A stretch of DNA of 64,000 nucleotides, taken from the NCBI RefSeq assembly GCF_003347595.2, contig NZ_QCZK02000059.1, forward strand, positions 1 through 64,000, written 5' to 3'. The notes beneath the pieces were generated by a model. That model did not search any database and was not told the origin of the DNA. It saw only the letters and a list, made by a program, of their open reading frames with translations. The translations under genes were made by a program, and so were the position numbers. Of this stretch, positions 35,158 to 44,322 are shown piece after piece (within the stretch, counting starts at the first letter, position 1; each line of letters opens with the position of its first letter). The DNA is from Botryobacter ruber (GTDB lineage Bacteria; Bacteroidota; Bacteroidia; Cytophagales; Hymenobacteraceae).

Positions 35158-35721
35158 TTAAGCTCCTATTATAACTTTTGCGAAACGGATCACTTTTTCG
35201 TTTAAAGTGTATCCTTTCTCGATTACGTCAATGACTTTGCCTTTCAGCTCATCGGAAGGCGCAGGTATCTGAGTTACCGCTTCCTGGAAATCGCTGTCAA
35301 AGTCATCGCCTACATTTATTTTAATTTCTTTCAGGCCTTTTTGCTGCACTACATGCTTCAGCTTATGAAACACCAGCTCCAGCCCCTGCAGCATGGCATC
35401 TTCGTTATGCGACGTCTCGATCGACTGCCGCGCACGCTCCATATCATCCAGCACCGGCAGCAACTCGCTCATCAGGTCCTGCGACGCTGTCTTGAACAGT
35501 TCCTGGCGCTCTTTGGCAGTTCTGCGTCTGAAGTTCTCAAATTCAGCCATCAGGCGGATGTATTTATCCTTCATCTCGGCAAGCTCTGCCCCTGGTGTAT
35601 TTTCTTCCTGTGCTGTTTCAGCTGAAGCCGTTTCCTCTTCCTGCCCATTTTCTTCCAGATTGGCAGTGTTTTCTTGCAGTTCCTCGTTTTCCTGCTCTTT
35701 ATTTTTATGTTTATCTGACAT
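35158..35721 (-). CDS. grpE: Nucleotide exchange factor GrpE
   Basis: 187-aa exchange factor for DnaK. The first 60 residues are acidic and disordered (Glu/Gln-rich), followed by the long dimerisation helix (ELAEMKDKYIRLMAEFENFR), FRRRTAKERQEL and the C-terminal beta domain ending GYTLNEKVIRFAKVIIG. It is cotranscribed with dnaJ. Confidence 0.95.
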   Translation of the reverse strand: MSDKHKNKEQENEELQENTANLEENGQEEETASAETAQEENTPGAELAEMKDKYIRLMAEFENFRRRTAKERQELFKTASQDLMSELLPVLDDMERARQSIETSHNEDAMLQGLELVFHKLKHVVQQKGLKEIKINVGDDFDSDFQEAVTQIPAPSDELKGKVIDVIEKGYTLNEKVIRFAKVIIGA

Positions 35722-35878
35722 AATGCCTCAAAAAGCTTAGTTATATAGGTTGATTTACTCTTTTCAATTTGCTTGCCAAGCAGCCACCCGTGACATAGTG
35801 GCACAGGTGGCTGCAGTTCAGTCGTGGTTAACAACAGGTAAATTACCCTTTTGTGCCAAAAGCAACGGAAATTATCTG

Positions 35879-35903
35879 CTGCACCTGCCACCACAGCCGC
35901 TGC
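35879..35903. repeat. Dispersed palindromic element, single clear copy (locus 5)
   Basis: Reverse-orientation copy containing GCACCTGCCACCACAGCC. A degraded partner may lie at about 35790-35815 (GTGGCACAGGTGGCTGCAG). It is 3' of obgE, just past its terminator. Confidence 0.75.
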
Positions 35904-35917
35904 TGTGCCTGCGGTAT

Positions 35918-35956
35918 AAAAAAAATCGGTAGACAACTTTTCAGCCTCTACCGATT
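35918..35956 (-). terminator. obgE terminator
   Basis: A 10-bp stem AATCGGTAGA/TCTACCGATT with a 13-nt loop and a T-run on the minus strand. Confidence 0.82.
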
Positions 35957-35980
35957 GCTACTCTAAAAAAAGATAAACTG

Positions 35981-36973
35981 CTAGCTGTTCAGGGCTTCCC
36001 AGATCATGTCTTTCAGTTTACCGATATTTTTCTGTGTAACGCTGGAGATAAACACGGTGGGCAAATCCTGTGGCAATCCGGCCCGCATTTCTGCTTCCAG
36101 TTCATCGTCGATCAGATCGGTTTTGGTTACGGCCAGTATGCGCTTTTTATCCAGCAGCTCCGGGTTGTACGTTTCCAGCTCATGCAGCAGGATGTTATAC
36201 TCGTCGGCAATGTCGGCACTCTCACATGAAACCATAAAGAGCAGCATGGAGTTCCGCTCGATGTGGCGCAGGAACCGCAATCCTAGTCCTTTTCCTTCCG
36301 AAGCTCCTTCAATAATACCCGGAATATCGGCCATCACAAACGATTTATAATCGCGGTAGGCCACCACGCCCAGGTTAGGCTCCAGGGTGGTAAAAGGATA
36401 ATTGGCAATTTTAGGCTTAGCCGCCGACATAACCGAAAGCAGCGTGGATTTGCCTGCATTCGGGAAGCCAACCAGGCCAACATCGGCCAGCAGTTTCAGC
36501 TCCAGGATCACCCACTCCTCAATGCCTGGCTCACCGGGCTGTGCATAACGGGGCGTCTGGTTGGTAGGCGATTTAAAATGGGCATTTCCCAAACCGCCGC
36601 GTCCGCCGGGCGTCAGAATAACCTCCTGCCCGTCAGCGGTAATTTCGCACATTACTTCACCGGTTTCGGCATTACGGGCAATGGTACCCAGCGGCACTTC
36701 CAGCACTTCATCGTGGCCCTGCGCTCCGGAAGAGTGTGCGGGGCCGCCATTATGACCGTTTTCGGCAATAATATGTTTCCGGTACTGCAGGTGCAGCAAG
36801 GTCCAGAGCTGGGCGTTGCCCCGCAGGAGAATGTGCCCGCCTCTGCCACCATCTCCGCCATCTGGTCCTCCCTTGGCAGTTCGCTTGTCGCGGTGCAAAT
36901 GGGAAGAGCCGGCTCCTCCGTGCCCGGAGCGGGAACAGACTTTTACGTAATCAATAAAGTTGGATGATGCCAA
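35981..36973 (-). CDS. obgE: GTPase ObgE/CgtA
   Basis: Essential GTPase linked to ribosome assembly and stress. The 330-aa protein has the glycine-rich Obg fold at the N-terminus (GGPDGGDGGRGGHILLRG, HNGGPAHSSGAQG), then the G domain with G1 GFPNAGKST (about 167), G3 DIPGIIEGA and the NKxD-equivalent TKTD. There is no long C-terminal OCT domain, as is usual in Bacteroidota. It is 32 bp downstream of adk. Confidence 0.95.
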   Translation of the reverse strand: MASSNFIDYVKVCSRSGHGGAGSSHLHRDKRTAKGGPDGGDGGRGGHILLRGNAQLWTLLHLQYRKHIIAENGHNGGPAHSSGAQGHDEVLEVPLGTIARNAETGEVMCEITADGQEVILTPGGRGGLGNAHFKSPTNQTPRYAQPGEPGIEEWVILELKLLADVGLVGFPNAGKSTLLSVMSAAKPKIANYPFTTLEPNLGVVAYRDYKSFVMADIPGIIEGASEGKGLGLRFLRHIERNSMLLFMVSCESADIADEYNILLHELETYNPELLDKKRILAVTKTDLIDDELEAEMRAGLPQDLPTVFISSVTQKNIGKLKDMIWEALNS

Positions 36974-37005
36974 ATGTGGTGGTTAAAAGTATGTAAGTAT
37001 AGAAA

Positions 37006-37608
37006 TTACGCTTTGTCTTCTTTTTCTTCTTTTTCCAGCAGCGCATCTATGTGCTTGCAAAGTTCCTGGAAAATCTCTTCGATCTCGCCTATACCTTCTA
37101 CTGCCTGGAACTTGCCCTGGCCGTTGTAATAATCGGCTACCGGGGTCGTTTTGTTGTTGTACTCCTGCACACGCTTCCGGATCAGATCTTCGTTCTGGTC
37201 GTCGGGGCGGCCTGAAGTCTGGCCACGCAGCAACAGGCGTTTGGTCAGTTCCTCATCGTCTACCTTCAGGGCAAGCATACCGGAAATTTCAAGATCGTGC
37301 TCCTGCAGCAGCTTATCCAGGCCTTGTGCCTGTGGTACGGTGCGCGGGAAACCATCAAAGATGAAGCCTTTGGCATGCTTATGCTCCTTCACTTTGTTGG
37401 CGATCATGCCAATCACCACTTCGTCCGGCACCAGCAGGCCGTTATCCATCAGCGATTTGGCTCTCAGCCCCAGTTCAGTACCGGCGGCGATCTCCGAACG
37501 GAGCAAGTCTCCGGTCGAAAGATGTATCAGGTTGTACTTATCGATTAATTTCTGACTTTGTGTCCCTTTTCCGGCTCCTGGAGGACCAAACAAAACAATG
37601 TTGAGCAT
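37006..37608 (-). CDS. adk: Adenylate kinase
   Basis: Interconverts AMP, ADP and ATP. The 200-aa protein has the P-loop GPPGAGKGTQ at residue 7, the AMP-binding STGDLLR and FDGFPRTVPQAQ motifs, and a short LID (LLLRGQTSGRPDDQNE) without zinc cysteines. A basic and acidic tail (LLEKEEKEDKA) extends beyond the core. It lies between hpt and obgE on the same strand. Confidence 0.95.
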   Translation of the reverse strand: MLNIVLFGPPGAGKGTQSQKLIDKYNLIHLSTGDLLRSEIAAGTELGLRAKSLMDNGLLVPDEVVIGMIANKVKEHKHAKGFIFDGFPRTVPQAQGLDKLLQEHDLEISGMLALKVDDEELTKRLLLRGQTSGRPDDQNEDLIRKRVQEYNNKTTPVADYYNGQGKFQAVEGIGEIEEIFQELCKHIDALLEKEEKEDKA

Positions 37609-37751
37609 ATCTTTTAAATGAAAATTAAGACAAAACTAAGTATAAAATTATTTGAATTAAATTTTTTTTACGGGATTCTGTTTTTACCAAACAACAAATT
37701 TATATATAAAAATCCATTTCAAATATAAAATAATCTTTTTTTATTCTTGCC

Positions 37752-38294
37752 TCAGGAAACAATCTTGTAAATATCGCGCAGGTTTCGCCCCAGTCCGTTG
37801 TAGTCTAAGCCATATCCGACTACAAAATCATTTGGGATAGCTTTGGCCACATATTTTATATCGATTTTGTGCTGCAGGCATTCCGGCTTAAGCAGCAGCG
37901 TAGCCACCTCTAACGAAGCGGGATTCTTTTGCTGCAGTTGCTGCAGCAGGCTGTTGACCGTATGGCCGGTGTCTACGATATCCTCCAGCACCACCACATG
38001 CCGCCCGTCCAGGTTCTCGGTTAAACCAAGTATTTCCTTCACTTTACCTGTACTGGCCATATCCTGGTAAGACGACAAACGAATAAAAGCGATGTCGCAG
38101 GAAACACCGATCCGTTTCATCAGATCGGCAGCAAACATAAAGGAACCATTAAGGACAGCCAGGAACAGCGGCCTTTTCTCGGCATAATCTGTGTTCAACT
38201 GATCTGCCAGCATGGTTATCCGGGCAATAATTTCTTCTTCGAACAGGTAAGTTTTAAACTGGCAATCGTTAAGCGTAATCGTGCGGGGATACAT
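37752..38294 (-). CDS. hpt: Hypoxanthine phosphoribosyltransferase
   Basis: Purine salvage enzyme, 180 aa. The PRPP-binding motif VVVLEDIVDTGHT (about residue 98) is diagnostic of phosphoribosyltransferases, with LAVLNGSFMFAADLM and the C-terminal IPNDFVVGYGLDYNGLGRNL loop matching HPRT. It lies upstream of adk (143-bp AT-rich gap without an evident terminator), so purine salvage and nucleotide interconversion genes are neighbours. Confidence 0.93.
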   Translation of the reverse strand: MYPRTITLNDCQFKTYLFEEEIIARITMLADQLNTDYAEKRPLFLAVLNGSFMFAADLMKRIGVSCDIAFIRLSSYQDMASTGKVKEILGLTENLDGRHVVVLEDIVDTGHTVNSLLQQLQQKNPASLEVATLLLKPECLQHKIDIKYVAKAIPNDFVVGYGLDYNGLGRNLRDIYKIVS

Positions 38295-38330
38295 GATTTT
38301 GGAGCGTTAGTTAGACAGACAAAGTTACAT

Positions 38331-38363
38331 ATAAAAAACAAGCCCAACTAAATTAGTCGGGCT
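38331..38363 (-). terminator. hppA terminator
   Basis: On the minus strand, an AGCCCGACTAA/TTAGTTGGGCT stem-loop (one mismatch) followed by TTGTTTTTT. Confidence 0.8.
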
Positions 38364-38382
38364 CGTGAAGCAAGGCAAACCG

Positions 38383-40617
38383 TTAGAAAGCCACTACTGT
38401 TTTTTCCGGGTTTGCACCGGCACCTACTCTTTCGGGTGCTTTTTGTTCCACCTCCGTTGCACCCAGTGGCGATTCCGGTATAGGAGGCTCCTGGTCCAGG
38501 GCAATATGCGGCGCAATCACCAGCGACATGATCGACATCAACTTGATCAGGATGTTCATAGAGGGGCCCGAGGTATCTTTAAACGGATCGCCAACGGTAT
38601 CGCCTGTTACAGAGGCTTTATGGGCATCGGAGCCTTTATATTCCATCTTCCCGTTAATATCCACTCCTTTCTCAAAAGATTTTTTGGCGTTATCCCAGGC
38701 ACCGCCGGCGTTGGACTGGAACATGGCCATCAATACACCCGAAACGGTTACACCTGCCAGCAAACCTCCCAGAATTTCGGCAGAAGAAGTATCCGGGAAA
38801 ACATTCCGGAAGCCAAAACCGACTATAAGCGGCACAATCAGGGCAATAGCGCCAGGCAGCATCATTTCCCGGATGGCAGCTTTTGTAGAGATGGCCACAC
38901 ACTTTTCATATTCCGGGTTCCCGGTTCCTTCCATGATACCCGGAATCTCGCGGAACTGCCGGCGAACTTCGTGTACCATGGCCATAGCCGCACGGCCTAC
39001 TGCTGCAATCGCCAGTGCCGAAAATATAAATGGAATCATTGCGCCAATGAACAAGCCACCCAGCACGGGCGCTTTGTACAGGTCGATGCTCGGAATACCG
39101 GCAATCCCAACAAAGGCGGCAAACAGGGCCAGGGAGGTTAAGGCTGCCGAGGCAATGGCAAAACCTTTACCGGTGGCAGCAGTCGTGTTACCCACAGCAT
39201 CGAGGATATCGGTACGGCCACGCACTTCTTTCGGTAGCTCGCTCATCTCGGCAATACCACCTGCGTTGTCGGCAATAGGCCCGAAGGCATCGATGGCTAA
39301 CTGCATGGCGGTGGTCGCCATCATACCGGCTGCGGCTATCGCTACACCGTATAAACCTGCTGCTGCATACGAAAGCACAATACCGGCTGCCAGTACAATA
39401 ATGGGCATAACCGTAGAGTGCATGCCAACAGCCAGACCGGCAATAATATTGGTAGCATGCCCTGTAGACGACTGCTGCACGATAGAATTGACAGGCTTTT
39501 TACCCATTGCCGTATAATACTCTGTAATGATACTCATAAGCGTACCTACCACCAGACCTACTATTACAGCCATAAAAACCCCGTTTGCAGTAAACTCGAA
39601 GTTGCGCAGCACCAGCAGGTCCGGCAGCAGCCAACGGATGGCAAAATAAGCGCCTACGGCTGTCAGGATTACCGATATCCAGTTGCCGCGGTTCAGGGCA
39701 GCCTGCACATTACCACCCTCGCTTACACGCACAAACAGCATTCCTATCAGCGAGAAAACGATGCCCAGACCGGCTATCAGCATGGGAAGAATTACCGGGG
39801 ACAGGCCCTGGAAATTATCCTGCACCTCTACTTCACGCCCGAGCACCATTGTTGCCAGGATAGTTGCCACATACGAGCCAAACAAGTCGGCTCCCATACC
39901 GGCTACGTCGCCTACGTTGTCGCCTACGTTGTCGGCAATGGTGGCAGGGTTCCGCGGATCGTCTTCCGGGATACCAGCCTCTACTTTACCTACCAGGTCG
40001 GCACCCACGTCGGCGGCTTTTGTATAGATACCACCGCCCACACGTGCAAAAAGGGCAATACTTTCGGCACCCAGCGAGAAACCGGTCAGCACCTCCAGCG
40101 CCCGCTCCATCTCCAGGCCATTCGCGCCTGCACCAACACTCTGCACAAAAACATAGTAAAGCACGATAAACAAAGACCCCAGCCCCAGCACCGCCAGACC
40201 TGCCACTCCCATCCCCATCACGGATCCACCGGCAAACGACACGCTTAGTGCCCTTGATAAACTCGTTCTGGCAGCCTCTGCGGTTCGCACATTCGCCTTT
40301 GTAGCAATACGCATCCCAATAAAACCGGCCAGCGCCGAGAAAAAGGCTCCTATCACAAAAGCAACAACAATAGACCAATGCGATTTTTCCCCGGTAAGGC
40401 CCAGGTAACCCAGGAAAAGACATGCTATAACAGCAAAATAAAACAGCACTTTGTACTCTGCTTTCAGAAAAGCCATAGCGCCATCGGCAATGTGCTTCGC
40501 AATGGTGCTCATGCGCTCGTTTCCATGTGGCTGCTTCGTTACCCACGCCGACCTGAAAAAGGTGTAAATCAGGGCAGCGATTCCAAAAGCGGGAATAGCG
40601 TACAGAATTGATTCCAT
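38383..40617 (-). CDS. hppA: Membrane-bound ion-pumping pyrophosphatase
   Basis: 744-aa integral membrane enzyme that couples pyrophosphate hydrolysis to H+ or Na+ export, with about 16 helices. The substrate loop reads GADLVGKVEAGIPEDDPRNP and DNVGDNVGDVAGMGADLF; the second acidic cluster and the cytoplasmic Lys region are complete. At the K+-specificity site the motif is GNTTAATGKG (Ala where K+-independent forms have Lys), placing it in the K+-dependent class. Which ion is pumped cannot be told from this reading. It is monocistronic with its own terminator. Confidence 0.93.
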   Translation of the reverse strand: MESILYAIPAFGIAALIYTFFRSAWVTKQPHGNERMSTIAKHIADGAMAFLKAEYKVLFYFAVIACLFLGYLGLTGEKSHWSIVVAFVIGAFFSALAGFIGMRIATKANVRTAEAARTSLSRALSVSFAGGSVMGMGVAGLAVLGLGSLFIVLYYVFVQSVGAGANGLEMERALEVLTGFSLGAESIALFARVGGGIYTKAADVGADLVGKVEAGIPEDDPRNPATIADNVGDNVGDVAGMGADLFGSYVATILATMVLGREVEVQDNFQGLSPVILPMLIAGLGIVFSLIGMLFVRVSEGGNVQAALNRGNWISVILTAVGAYFAIRWLLPDLLVLRNFEFTANGVFMAVIVGLVVGTLMSIITEYYTAMGKKPVNSIVQQSSTGHATNIIAGLAVGMHSTVMPIIVLAAGIVLSYAAAGLYGVAIAAAGMMATTAMQLAIDAFGPIADNAGGIAEMSELPKEVRGRTDILDAVGNTTAATGKGFAIASAALTSLALFAAFVGIAGIPSIDLYKAPVLGGLFIGAMIPFIFSALAIAAVGRAAMAMVHEVRRQFREIPGIMEGTGNPEYEKCVAISTKAAIREMMLPGAIALIVPLIVGFGFRNVFPDTSSAEILGGLLAGVTVSGVLMAMFQSNAGGAWDNAKKSFEKGVDINGKMEYKGSDAHKASVTGDTVGDPFKDTSGPSMNILIKLMSIMSLVIAPHIALDQEPPIPESPLGATEVEQKAPERVGAGANPEKTVVAF

Positions 40618-40853
40618 AAAGAGAATTTAATGGTTTACGTCTTACTATATAGAGATATTAAAGGAAGCAGATTCTTCTCAATTTTCCTAACCTTTGTAAG
40701 TAAGAATGATCACTATTTTCAACAACTTTTGTTATTGAATCTTTCGTTCTCCAACCAGTGAAATCAATAAATACACGAACTCTGGCAGTTTTTTTGCCCT
40801 AAAAAGAAAAGCCGGATACCCATTGCGCCTTTAACTCATTTCTGCATAAGCAT

Positions 40854-41768
40854 TTACAACTGCTCCATCAGTACTTTGTAAAGCGCAACCATACTCTCGA
40901 TGTCTTTTTTATGCACGATCTCGTCCGGGGTATGCACATTGTCTTCGGGTGCACCTACAAAGCACCAGTCCCAGGGGTGGGCGCTGCGTTGCAGTTCTTT
41001 GGCATCGCTGCCGCCGGCCCCCTCTACTTCGAGCTGGTACGGGATACCTGATGCCTTCGCAATTTCAACAATCTTCTGCACATAAGAACGGCGGGGAATC
41101 AGGCTGTCGCGGAGCGAAATAGCAACACCCTGGCCCGCTTTTACACCCTCTGTAACCCAGGTAATATCGGAAATAAGCGCCTGGCGTACCCCGAACTGCT
41201 CATAAATATACTTGGCCAGGTACGCCACCGAACCGCCCCCGTGCTCTTCCCAACTGCTGAAGGCAATCACGCCGTGCTCTAAGGTTTCGGCTACTTTAAG
41301 CGCACTCCACACGCCCAGCCGGTTGTCCAGGTAACAGGACTGCACGGTATCTGCCGTCTCGCGGAAGTTGCAGGCAAATGTTAGCTCTGTTCCCCGTTCT
41401 AATTCCCGCTCAAAATGATAAGACAGTGCATCCGTTTCTTCGTCATGTTCCAGGATACATGCAATTGGCCCCTGGCTGTCTTCGCCCACCAGCTTATAAC
41501 CGGTTTGTGTGTCCGGCCCGCCAATGGGCACCAGCTGCTTTCCGTACCTGACTGTAAAGCCAATAGAATCCATGTGTGCAAAGATGGCAGCCCTGGGTTT
41601 ACCGAATACCAGCAAAATACAATCCTGAAAATCTTCCCCCATAATAATCCGGGGCTGGCACCTCCACTGAACTTTATGCGTTTCTATATAGTTTATCAAA
41701 AAGGCCGCGAGCTTTTTTTCGTTGCCGGACGGGGCATGTACCTGACATAGTTGCTCCAGTAATGTCAT
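40854..41768 (-). CDS. M42-type metallopeptidase (glutamyl aminopeptidase family)
   Basis: 304-aa putative cocatalytic zinc aminopeptidase. Visible metal and catalytic motifs: AHMDSIGF (first ligand His), DNRLG (bridging Asp), SSWEEHGG (catalytic Glu pair), LISDITW and the terminal NVHTPDE with the last His ligand. M42 enzymes usually form cytosolic dodecamers that trim peptides. The gene stands alone between hppA (236-bp gap with no recognisable element) and a divergent TPR gene. M20 membership is possible but fits less well. Confidence 0.82.
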   Translation of the reverse strand: MTLLEQLCQVHAPSGNEKKLAAFLINYIETHKVQWRCQPRIIMGEDFQDCILLVFGKPRAAIFAHMDSIGFTVRYGKQLVPIGGPDTQTGYKLVGEDSQGPIACILEHDEETDALSYHFERELERGTELTFACNFRETADTVQSCYLDNRLGVWSALKVAETLEHGVIAFSSWEEHGGGSVAYLAKYIYEQFGVRQALISDITWVTEGVKAGQGVAISLRDSLIPRRSYVQKIVEIAKASGIPYQLEVEGAGGSDAKELQRSAHPWDWCFVGAPEDNVHTPDEIVHKKDIESMVALYKVLMEQL

Positions 41769-41890
41769 ATTTTTATTTTCCTTTGATGGAATTCAAAATT
41801 AACATATTTGTTGTACATTTATTACTGCCGGGAATTCTGGCAGGTAGTTATACGTTATAATTCTGATCGTTCTGAATTTTGTTATATTAC

Positions 41891-43129
41891 ATGAATAGAT
41901 TCCTTTTAATTACTCTCAGCCTCTTTCTCTCTTTTCTTGCTCAAGCCCAGGAACAGCAGGCACAGCCTGATTCGTCTATGGCAGAAATCATGATACGCGA
42001 GGTAGAGGTATTGCCCGAAGGCAATATTAAAGGCATGCTGCTTGTAAACAAAGACATTAAAGATGAACTGGAAGGGGCAGTAACCAATATGTACAACTTC
42101 CGGTATGAGCGTGCCGAGAAGCAGTTTAAATCGTTGCGCCGCCGCTACCCCGAGCACCCGATGCCTTACTTCCTCATGGGCCTCAGCCAGTGGTGGAAAA
42201 TTGTACCAACCAACATCCAGACCTTGCAGTACGACGACCTTTTCTTTGCCTACATGGATACCACCATTCAGAAAGCAGAGAGAATCTATGAAAAAGACGA
42301 AAAGAATTTTGAGGCTGCTTTCTTCCTGGCAGCAGCGCATGGGTTCGAAGCCCGCCTGCACTCGGAGCGCAGCAACTGGCGTAAAGCCACTGTCGCCAGC
42401 AAAAACGCCATAGAATACATGGAAAAGGCAAAATCCGGCAACGGCTTAAGCCCAGAGTTCCTCTTCGGCGAGTCGCTGTTCAACTACTATTCCATCTGGA
42501 TACACGAGAACTATAAAATGCTCCGCCCGGTACTGCTGTTCTTCCCGTCCGGCGACAAACGGCTGGGCATAAAGCAGCTCCGCTACGTTGCCAACAATGG
42601 TTTTTATACCGCCACCGAAGCCAAGCTGTTCCTCATGAAGATCTACAGCGAAGAAGGCAACCTGGCAGAGGCGCTGCGCGTTGCACAGGACCTGGCCATC
42701 CGGTATCCGGATAACGCGTATTTCCAGCGGTTTTATGCCCGCCTGCTGTTCGTGCAGGGGCACTTTACCATGGCTGAACATACATCGCTGGACCTGCTGG
42801 ACAAGCTAGAGAAAAACAAGCCTGGCTACGAGGCCGTCGGCGGCCGCTACGCCTCCTATATTCTGGGCTATATCAACCAGAACAAGTACCGCGATTTTAC
42901 AAAAGCAAAGAAGTATTACCGCGACGTGATAAAGTATGCCGAGATGACCGGAGAACGCGACTCCGGCTATTACCTGAATTCCTTCCTTAACCTGGCCCGC
43001 ATTGCCGAGCAGGAAAAAGACCTGAAAGAAGCAAAGCGCTACTACACCATTGTTATCAACAATTCCGAGAAAAAATCAGATAACTTTAAAGAGGCCCGCG
43101 CTTTCTTAAAAGCAAATAAAAAGATCTGA
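41891..43129 (+). CDS. Secreted TPR-repeat protein
   Basis: About 412 aa from the ATG at 41891 (a TTG at 41879 is less likely). A signal peptide (RFLLITLSLFLSFLAQAQ) is followed by helical repeats: NFRYERAEKQFKSLRRRYPE, FEAAFFLAAAHGFEARLHSE, GNLAEALRVAQDLAIRYPDN and DLKEAKRYYTIVINNSEKK. These are TPR-like, so it probably scaffolds envelope proteins. A conserved Bacteroidota protein without assigned function. It converges on the polysaccharide genes. Confidence 0.8.
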   Translation: MNRFLLITLSLFLSFLAQAQEQQAQPDSSMAEIMIREVEVLPEGNIKGMLLVNKDIKDELEGAVTNMYNFRYERAEKQFKSLRRRYPEHPMPYFLMGLSQWWKIVPTNIQTLQYDDLFFAYMDTTIQKAERIYEKDEKNFEAAFFLAAAHGFEARLHSERSNWRKATVASKNAIEYMEKAKSGNGLSPEFLFGESLFNYYSIWIHENYKMLRPVLLFFPSGDKRLGIKQLRYVANNGFYTATEAKLFLMKIYSEEGNLAEALRVAQDLAIRYPDNAYFQRFYARLLFVQGHFTMAEHTSLDLLDKLEKNKPGYEAVGGRYASYILGYINQNKYRDFTKAKKYYRDVIKYAEMTGERDSGYYLNSFLNLARIAEQEKDLKEAKRYYTIVINNSEKKSDNFKEARAFLKANKKI

Positions 43130-43166
43130 TAACGAACGGGCCCGACCCCATCTCAATTATAAAGGA

Positions 43167-43253
43167 GCAGAGGCTGTGGTGGCTGGTGCAGAAGCGTTTT
43201 ACGATCGAATTAAGCCGATAAAACACTTCTGCCCCTGCCACCACAGCCTCTGC
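43167..43253. repeat. Dispersed palindromic element, inverted pair (locus 6)
   Basis: Copies at 43167-43191 and 43229-43253, 37 nt apart, each with GGCTGTGGTGGC or its complement. The pair fills most of the gap between two convergent genes and ends 4 nt before the glycosyltransferase stop. Confidence 0.88.
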
Positions 43254-43257
43254 TGAT

Positions 43258-44322
43258 TTACTTAAACAAATCCAGGAAAGCAGCTTCATTGGCCATTACT
43301 GAATAATGCTGCTGCACATGTGCCCTCCCCTGGGCCCCAAGCGTAGCCCGAAGCTCCGGATGCAGGATCAGCCGCTCCAGGTAAGTGTACCAATCGGCCG
43401 TTGCGTAACATAAGTAACCGGCCACTTCATGCGGCACAGCAGCTACGTTTGCACCCACCCCCGACACCACAGCCGGAATGCCCAGCGCCATGTACTGCAG
43501 CGCCTTAAAAGCACACTTGCCCTTTGCCCACGCCGTATCCGGCAGGGGCATCAGGCCGATATCAAGCTGCAGCAGATCTTCCACCTCTGTCTCTTTTCGC
43601 CAGGGCAGGTACCGCCACGACTTCAGCTGCAACCGGGGTTGTTTATCGGCAATTACTATAAAATCAAACTCAAACTGCTGTTCCAGTTGCAGGAGTACCG
43701 GCTCTATAAGCTGCAGGTAAGGCAGTGTAGAGTGAGTGCCGGTCCAGCCGATGGTCACTTTTCCGGGTTTGTGAACCTTAAGTCTGTTGTGCAGGTGCAC
43801 TGTATCAATAGTAGTGGGCAGTACCGTGGCAGCGGGATTATACCTCAAGGCAAAGGCTTGCAGGTAACTGTTGCCACAACTGACCTTATAGCTCCAGGAG
43901 CAGATGCCCGCCACTTTCCGATGCCATTTAAAGCGGGTTGCCAGGCTACTTTCCCCCGATGTGCTGGCCAGCCAGATGGCATCGTCGAAATCATAAATTA
44001 TTTTTTTCCGGAACACCTTCGCAGCCAGCCACTCAAACCAGGGAGGGCCAAGCGGCGTCGCTTCACGGTGAATAAAAACATGGGTATACCGGAAAAGCTG
44101 TGGCAAAAGGAGTACTCTTCCTGCAAATCCTTTTAATAACCCCAAAGCTTTCCGGATACCTTGCCCTTTTTGATACAGAATTTTCCAGGCAGAAAGGCTC
44201 CAGAAAGCGGAGAAGCGGTAAGGGATGCCCTGCCGGTGCAGCAACGGCAAATACTGCTCAAACCGGAACCGTTGCGACGCCGCCTCCCCGGGAGGATAGG
44301 GCACTACAAATAACACGCTCAT
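43258..44322 (-). CDS. Glycosyltransferase (GT-B, group 1-like)
   Basis: 354-aa cytoplasmic or membrane-associated sugar transferase. N-terminal VVPYPPGEAASQRFRFEQYL is typical of GT4-like enzymes; IIYDFDDAIWL and the C-terminal KALQYMALGIPAVVSGVGAN plus GYLCYATADWYTYLERLILH mark the donor-binding half. It is the last of three glycosyltransferase genes that overlap each other by 4 bp (ATGA), hence one operon. Acceptor and sugar are unknown. Confidence 0.85.
   Translation of the reverse strand: MSVLFVVPYPPGEAASQRFRFEQYLPLLHRQGIPYRFSAFWSLSAWKILYQKGQGIRKALGLLKGFAGRVLLLPQLFRYTHVFIHREATPLGPPWFEWLAAKVFRKKIIYDFDDAIWLASTSGESSLATRFKWHRKVAGICSWSYKVSCGNSYLQAFALRYNPAATVLPTTIDTVHLHNRLKVHKPGKVTIGWTGTHSTLPYLQLIEPVLLQLEQQFEFDFIVIADKQPRLQLKSWRYLPWRKETEVEDLLQLDIGLMPLPDTAWAKGKCAFKALQYMALGIPAVVSGVGANVAAVPHEVAGYLCYATADWYTYLERLILHPELRATLGAQGRAHVQQHYSVMANEAAFLDLFK

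Noticed and set aside
35571..35936. 121-aa minus-strand ORF upstream of grpE
   Set aside because: Contains repeat-encoded AAAVVAGAAD and then out-of-frame grpE; a spurious product.
38365..39517. Long plus-strand ORFs opposite hppA
   Set aside because: Shadows of the pyrophosphatase; low-complexity Ala/Pro/Ile products.
43086..43289. 67-aa minus-strand ORF across the 43-kb repeat pair
   Set aside because: Repeat translation (AEAVVAGAEVF) between two convergent genes.
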